Assembly (NCBI GenBank): GCA_964247055.1
Contig: OZ176055.1
Span: forward strand, 7,378,001 to 7,442,000
From: Paragordius varius
Taxonomy: Eukaryota > Nematomorpha
Length of the DNA stretch: 64,000 nt
Direction of reading: 5' to 3'
In this document: positions 58,619-64,000 of the stretch, one piece after another
Layout of the letters: each line of letters opens with the position of its first letter
How positions within the stretch are numbered: position 1 is the first letter of the stretch
Program-made: the position numbers and the translations under genes
Notes under the pieces: generated by a model
Seen by the model: the letters and a program-made list of their open reading frames with translations, nothing else
Told to the model about the DNA's origin: nothing
The model's database searches: none

Positions 58619-60188
58619 TATACCATTTCCCAGTCTAAATAAACGTTTTCCCAGTCAATCGAAACATTTTCCCAGTCAATCGAAACGTTTTCCCAGTCAA
58701 TCGAAACGTTTTCCCAGTCAATCGAAACGTTTTCCCAGTCAATCAAAACGTTTTCCCAGTCAATAGAAACATTTTCCCAGTCAATCGAAACATTTTCCCA
58801 GTCAATAAAAACATTTTCCCAATCAATAAAAACGTTTTCCCAGTCAATAAAAACGGTTTTATTTTTGAAGATAAGTATCAAAACAAGACATAAAAATAAC
58901 TTTTTACCATTATCAGCGTAATATTAGGATATTAATTTTTATAAAATCCCAATTATTTAATGACAATATTTCCTATATATTCCAATACACAATCATTAAT
59001 AATTCATTCTTTTAAAGCTATATTTTATTAACTGGAAGATTTTATGGTTTTTAAGCATTTTTAAGAAAATATTTAATAATTTTTTTATTATATCGATGGT
59101 TCGCATTAATATTCGAGGCTAACTTTTAAGGTCTATAGTTACAGATAATAAAATATATAAAAATATACCATTTTTATCTCAAATTAGTCATTTAACACTT
59201 CATATTGGGTCTTAAACATGTCGAATTGTGTAAAAAATACTGTCGGAAAAAAATTTGAACAAAACATGGTTTTATATATGTTTTTCATTTAAAAATATTT
59301 TATAAAAAAGGATATTCTAACACAATGGCTTTGCGGGCCGCATTTTTAGGCGTTCCGAATTCGTATTATATAAGGACATTCATAAATAATTTATTCGATT
59401 TTAAACATAAGACTGTAAAGTACATACACAATATTTTTTTATTCATTGTCAATTTTATAGACTCATTTAGAATAATAGCGTAAGAAATATGAATTTTACT
59501 AGATCTTGTTGGCAAATTTTTGCATTGGATTGTCAAATTTTTCGCGGACCGCACAAAGATACTCGGAAGGCCGCCTTAGGCCTCCCATGAATCAAATGAT
59601 AAATATAAAAAATAGGGAATTTATGTTTAAGACCCAATATGAAGTGTTAAATGACTAATTTGAGATAAAAATGGTATATTTTTATATATTTTATTATCTG
59701 TAACTATAGACCTTAAAAGTTAGCCTCGAATATTAATGCGAACCATCGATATAATAAAAAAATTATTAAATATTTTCTTAAAAATGCTTAAAAACCATAA
59801 AATCTTCCAGTTAATAAAATATAGCTTTAAAAGAATGAATTATTAATGATTGTGTATTGGAATATATAGGAAATATTGTCATTAAATAATTGGGATTTTA
59901 TAAAAATTAATATCCTAATATTACGCTGATAATGGTTAAAAGTTATTTTTATGTCTTGTTTTGATACTTATCTGCAAAAATAAAACCGTTTTTATTGACT
60001 GGGAAAACGTTTTTATTGATTGGGAAAATGTTTCGATTGACTGGGAAAATGTTTCGATTGACTGGGAAAACGTTTCGATTGACTGGGAAAATGTTTCGAT
60101 TGACTGGGAAAACGTTTCGATTGACTGGGAAAACGTTTCGATCGACTGGGAAAATGTTTCGATTGACTGGGAAAATGTTTCGATTGAC
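58619..60188. repeat. Foldback module 1
   Basis: The left arm is 58619-59220 and the right arm about 59622-60188. Outside the arrays the arms differ at only a couple of positions over about 350 bp by eye. Inner ends read CACTTCATATTGGGTCTTAA and TTAAGACCCAATATGAAGTG. The core (59221-59621) contains a degraded GC-ended MITE (AATGGCTTTGCGGGCCGCAT ... TCGCGGACCGCAC). Confidence 0.9.
58625..58856 (-). repeat. 21-bp tandem array, module 1 left arm
   Basis: About 11 units of the type TTTTCCCAGTCAATCGAAAC plus G or A. The innermost units carry the AATAAAAACG variant and run into AACGGTTTTATTTTTGA. Confidence 0.95.
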
Positions 60189-60190
60189 GA
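59990..60190 (+). repeat. 21-bp tandem array, module 1 right arm
   Basis: About 9 units of GACTGGGAAAACGTTTCGAT type. It is the inverted counterpart of the left array, with the AATAAAAACG-type variants again at the inner end. Confidence 0.95.
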
Positions 60191-60219
60191 ATGCGGAATT
60201 GACAGAGTAGGTTTTTCAC

Positions 60220-61674
60220 TCAATCGAAACATTTTCCCAGTCAATCGAAACATTTTCCCAGTCGATCGAAACGTTTTCCCAGTCAATCGAAACGTTTTCC
60301 CAGTCAATCGAAACATTTTCCCAGTCAATCGAAACGTTTTCCCAGTCAATCGAAACATTTTCCCAGTCAATCGAAACATTTTCCCAGTCAATAAAAACAT
60401 TTTCCCAGTCAATAAAAACATTTTCCCAATCAATATAAACGGTTTTATTTTTGATGGTCAATATCATAACAAGTTAAATAAATAACTTTTCATTATCAGC
60501 GTAATATTAGGATATTATTTTTTATAAAATCACAATTATTGAATGACAATTCCAAGTATAATCTAGTGGACCATCATTAATGACTTATTCTTTTAAAATT
60601 ATATTTTTGGAGTTTGAGATGTTTTTAAGATAATATTATTTTATTGATATTTCGCATTATTTGCGGCACTTACAAAATCTATAGTTACGGATGAAATGCT
60701 AAAAATAAAATAATATACCATTTTTATCTCAAAGGTCATTTAACACTTCATATTGATCTTAACATAAATTTTACCCTAATTTTATAATATTTATCATTTG
60801 GTTCATCGGTAGCCCAACGCGGAGTGCCGAGTATCTGCGGCCTACTAAAAATTTATAAATCCATAAAAAATATGCCCACAAAATCTTAGTAATATTCATA
60901 TTCCTTACGCAATTACTCTTAATGAGTCTCTTAAATTGGTAACAAATTAAAAAAAATTGTTAAATTTTTGTATTTTACAGTCTTATATCTAATCGAAAAA
61001 TTATTTATGAAATATATCAAATGCGGAACACCGTGCTTTTTGAGTAATGCGGCCCGCGAAGTCATTTGGTTGGATACCCCTGTTTTAGTCAAATATCTTA
61101 TTAAATATTTTTAAAATTAGATATTTTTTAAGACAGTATTTTTATGGAAAAACCTGACAAGCGTTCGGCAAACATTAATGCGAACCATCAATAAAATAAA
61201 AAATATTATCTTATAAACATCTCAAATTACAAAAAAATATAACTTTTAAAGAATAAGTCATTAATGATTGTCCATTGGAATATACTTGAAAAATTGACAT
61301 TCAATAATTGTTTTTTCATGAAAAATAATATCCTAATATTACGCTGATAATGGTTAAAAATTAATTTTATGTCTTGTTTTGATATTTATCATCAAAAATA
61401 AAACCGTTATTATTGACTGGGAAAACGTTTTTATTGATTGGGAAAACGTTTTTATTGACTGGGAAAATGTTTCGATTGACTCGGAAAACGTTTCGATTGA
61501 CTCGGAAAACGTTTCGATTGACTGGAAAAACGTTTCGATTGATTGGGAATACGTTTCGATTGACTCGGAAAATGTTTCGATTGACTGGGAAAATGTTTCG
61601 ATTGACTGGGAAAACGTTTCGATTGACTGGGAAAATGTTTCGATTGACTGGAAAAACGTTTATTTAAACTGGGA
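60220..61674. repeat. Foldback module 2
   Basis: The arrays lie at 60220-60441 (minus) and 61404-61673 (plus), with arms at 60442-60780 and about 61100-61403. The core carries a GC-ended MITE relic, from CCCAACGCGGAG to AATGCGGCCCGCGAAGTCAT and TTGGATACCCCTG. The arms are more diverged than in module 1. A unique stretch of about 30 bp separates it from module 1. Confidence 0.88.
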
Positions 61675-63105
61675 CCCAGTCTAAATAAACGTTTTTCCAG
61701 TCAATCGAAACATTTTCCCAGTCAATCGAAACGTTTTCCCAGTCAATCGAAACATTTTCCCAGTCAATCGAAACATTTTCCGAGTCAATCGAAACGTATT
61801 CCCAATCAATCGAAACATTTTCCCAGTCAATAGAAACATTTTCCCAATCAATAAAAACGTTTTCCCAGTCAATAAAAACGGTTTTATTTTTGATGATAAA
61901 ATATCAAAACAGGAATATAAAAATAAATTTAAATCATTATCAGCGTAATATTGGATATTATTTTAATATAAACACAATTATTGAAGGACAAAATTTCCAA
62001 GTTTATTCCAGTGCACAATCATTAATGACTTATTCTTTAAAGGTTATATTTTTGGAATTTGAGATGTTTTTAAAAAAATAATATTTATTTAATCGATGGT
62101 TCGCTAATATGTGCGGCTAACATATAAAATCTATATTTACGAATGAAATAATAAAATTTATAAATATATACCATTTTTCTCTCAAAAGTCATTTAACACT
62201 TCAAATTGGATTTTAAACATAAATTTTACCCTAATATAATATTTATCATTTGGTTCATCGGGGGCCTAAAGGGGGCCTTCCCAGTATCTTAATGCGGCCC
62301 GCGAAAAATTATGAAATTTATATGCAAAAATATGGCCCCAAATTCTTAGCAATATTCATAATTCTTACGCAATTATTCAGAATCAGCCTATTAAATTGGT
62401 AGAATTAAAAAAATTATTATAATGTGATTGTATTTTTATATGTCAAATCGAAAAATTATGTGAATGCCCGTATTTTCGAATGCTGAACGATGTTTTGAGT
62501 TAAAGCGGCCCGAGAAGCATTTAGTTGGACACCCTTGTTTAATCAAATATCTATTAAATATTTTTAAATCAAAAACATTCAAAAAAATATTTTTTGTTTG
62601 GATGTTTTTTCCGACAGTATTTTTAACGATAAACTTAACATATTTAAAAACAGTTGTAAAGCGTTCTGCAAATATTACTGCGCACCATCGATAAAATAAA
62701 AAACATTATCTTAAAAACATCTCAAATGCAAATAACCTTTAAAGAATAAGTCATTAATGATTGTGCACTGGAATAAACTTGGAAAAATTTTTATTCAATA
62801 ACTGTGTTTTTATGCAAAATAATATTCTATATTAGGCTGATAATGATTTAAAATTATTTTTATATTCCTGTTTTTATCTAAAATAAAACCGTTTTTATTG
62901 ACTGGGAAAACGTTTTTATTGATTGGGAAAATGTTTCTATTGACTGGGAAAATGTTTCGATTGATTGGGAATACGTTTTGATTGACTGGGAAAATGTTTC
63001 GATTGACTGGGAAAACGTTTCGATTGACTGGGAAAACGTTTCGATTGATTGGGAAAATGTTTCGATTGACTGGGAAAACGTTTATTTAGACTGGGAAATG
63101 GTATA
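61674..63105. repeat. Foldback module 3
   Basis: It abuts module 2 through a perfect palindrome, CTGGGACCCAG, centred at 61674. The arrays lie at 61675-61876 (minus) and 62889-63103 (plus). The core (about 62221-62560) carries another GC-ended MITE relic (AATGCGGCCCGCGAAAAATT ... TAGTTGGACACCCTTG). The right end is the outer terminus of the composite. Confidence 0.88.
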
Positions 63106-64000
63106 CATTAAGTGGTCTCTACTTGTGTATTAAATTCTCATCTATTGTCACATTTGTAGAGAATCTGTGTTTGGGATTGAATATTATTTGCAGTCGTTCT
63201 GCATTTTAAGTTTTTTATTTTGGTGCTTGTGAAACCAGAATCTTGACAACTTTGTCACATATGGTGTATACCTATTTGACACTGTCTATGATATACCTGA
63301 TAGTTATTTGTCTTAGTAATTTATTTTCATCATTTCTATTGTGAGTGTCAGTTTAATAGATGTCATCTGCAAAAATTAATTCCCACCCATGGAAGGTTTG
63401 GTAAAATAAAATCAACGTTTGTCTTAAATTCCATTTTATTTGATTTCTTGGAATTCGATCAAATGTTTTCACGAAGTATTAAAATTATTCCAAAATCAAA
63501 GCGAACAAGTCATTAGGTTTATGTAAGCTATCAGTCGATTTTCTCAAACCAAAATATTGATATAACAGGAAAATTAAAATTTTTTTATGAATTTATATTT
63601 AAATTATGAGCCAAATATATTTTTATAATATTAGAAAAAAACCACATTAAGCAAACCATTGATTGCCGAAAAGATGCCAAGCAAATTAAAAACTGTTCAT
63701 CAAAATGATTCTTGGGAAAATTTTTAATTCGCGTCCAACAAAAAAATACCCTCTATCGCTTTATTAAATGAATAATTATGACTAATATATATCGCAATTT
63801 ATATAATTTAAAACACATCAAATTTTTAATAAATTTTTAACATTTCATATATTTACAGTAATCCACATCTTCATAATTACTCTGGCAATCGTATTTTGGT
63901 AAGAAGGCTTTTAAAGATGATAAATTGAGGAAAAAAGTTTTTACTATATAATGTTTTAATAGTATTTAATATATGCTTTAAAATAGGCTTAAATTTATGA
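63106..64000. other. Window end, intergenic
   Basis: AT-rich sequence with a LINE remnant (separate entry). Beyond 63560 I see nothing assignable. Confidence 0.6.
63290..63560 (-). mobile_element. LINE reverse-transcriptase core remnant
   Basis: On the minus strand VKTFDRIPRNQIKWNLRQ (about 63425-63478) matches the LINE block FEKAFDRIPR--IW--LR. LIFADDIY (about 63358-63385) is the polymerase YADD-box region with its catalytic Asp pair. The sequence normally found between these two blocks is largely deleted, and stops are present. It could belong to the same family as the piece in DNPEP, but the two cover different parts of the protein. Confidence 0.65.

Larger units (their letters stand above)
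58619..63105. mobile_element. Composite foldback element, 4.5 kb, three hairpin modules
   Basis: The outer ends are exact inverted repeats: TATACCATTTCCCAGTCTAA on the left and TTAGACTGGGAAATGGTATA on the right. TA or TATA could be the target duplication. Between them lie three modules, each built as [21-bp array][unique arm of ~350 bp][core][inverted arm][inverted array]. Long inverted repeats made of short tandem subrepeats are the hallmark of foldback (FB/Galileo-like) elements. No transposase-like frame was found. All long open frames inside are artefacts of a 21-bp period, which is divisible by three. Confidence 0.85.

Noticed and set aside
59961-60485. A 174-residue open frame with IDWENV repeats, and similar frames at 58.5-58.9 and 61.4-61.9 kb on both strands
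   Set aside because: The 21-bp unit is divisible by three and lacks stops in most frames, so all frames stay open. Arrays in both orientations and no conserved flanking peptide argue against a protein.
58625-63103. CRISPR array
   Set aside because: The 21-bp units are contiguous with no unique spacers, and the genome is eukaryotic.

Overview
The window looks like nuclear DNA of a small-gene, strongly AT-rich animal (roughly three quarters A+T by eye). All five recognisable protein genes are ordinary metazoan genes split by many short, AT-rich GT-AG introns. The V-ATPase A protein reads closest to arthropod versions from memory, so an arthropod is my best guess; no search was run. I see no bacterial operons, tRNA, rRNA or CRISPR array, and no retrovirus- or Polinton-like remains.

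Layout. 1-12.7 kb is gene-poor and holds a hAT-type MITE, a second decayed GC-ended MITE, two decayed mariner elements and (TA)n runs. 12.7-17.7 kb (minus) is aspartyl aminopeptidase (DNPEP) in 9-10 exons, with a LINE reverse transcriptase remnant in its largest intron. 17.7-25.5 kb is intergenic and rich in short repeats. 25.5-30.0 kb (plus) is an SLC45-type proton/sugar transporter in four exons. 30.0-37.5 kb is intergenic: a decayed mariner, a 220-bp-arm hairpin, and a divergent pair of ~1 kb inverted-repeat elements, one of them interrupted by another repeat. 37.5-41.3 kb (plus) is a retinol-dehydrogenase-like SDR whose first exon was not found. 42.0-49.9 kb (minus) is the complete V-ATPase catalytic subunit A (15 exons, 617 residues). 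50.1-58.3 kb (plus) is a SCYL1-like pseudokinase (about 15 exons, 872 residues). 58.6-63.1 kb is a striking 4.5 kb composite foldback element: three hairpin modules whose arms end in 21-bp tandem repeats. A second LINE remnant follows.

Gene relationships. V-ATPase A and SCYL1 are head to head with 176 bp between start codons, so they probably share a promoter region. The SDR and V-ATPase A genes converge. V-ATPase A acidifies organelles, SCYL1 acts in Golgi/COPI traffic, and the SLC45 transporter uses proton gradients, but no operon-like coupling is implied. Exon boundaries were set by joining conserved protein blocks at GT/AG sites in matching phase; lengths and phases close exactly for the four genes whose starts were found.

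The most unusual content is the repeat fraction. Several unrelated-looking inverted-repeat families have near-perfect arms, and two of them (the foldback element and a ~270 bp intronic MITE) share the same terminal motif.
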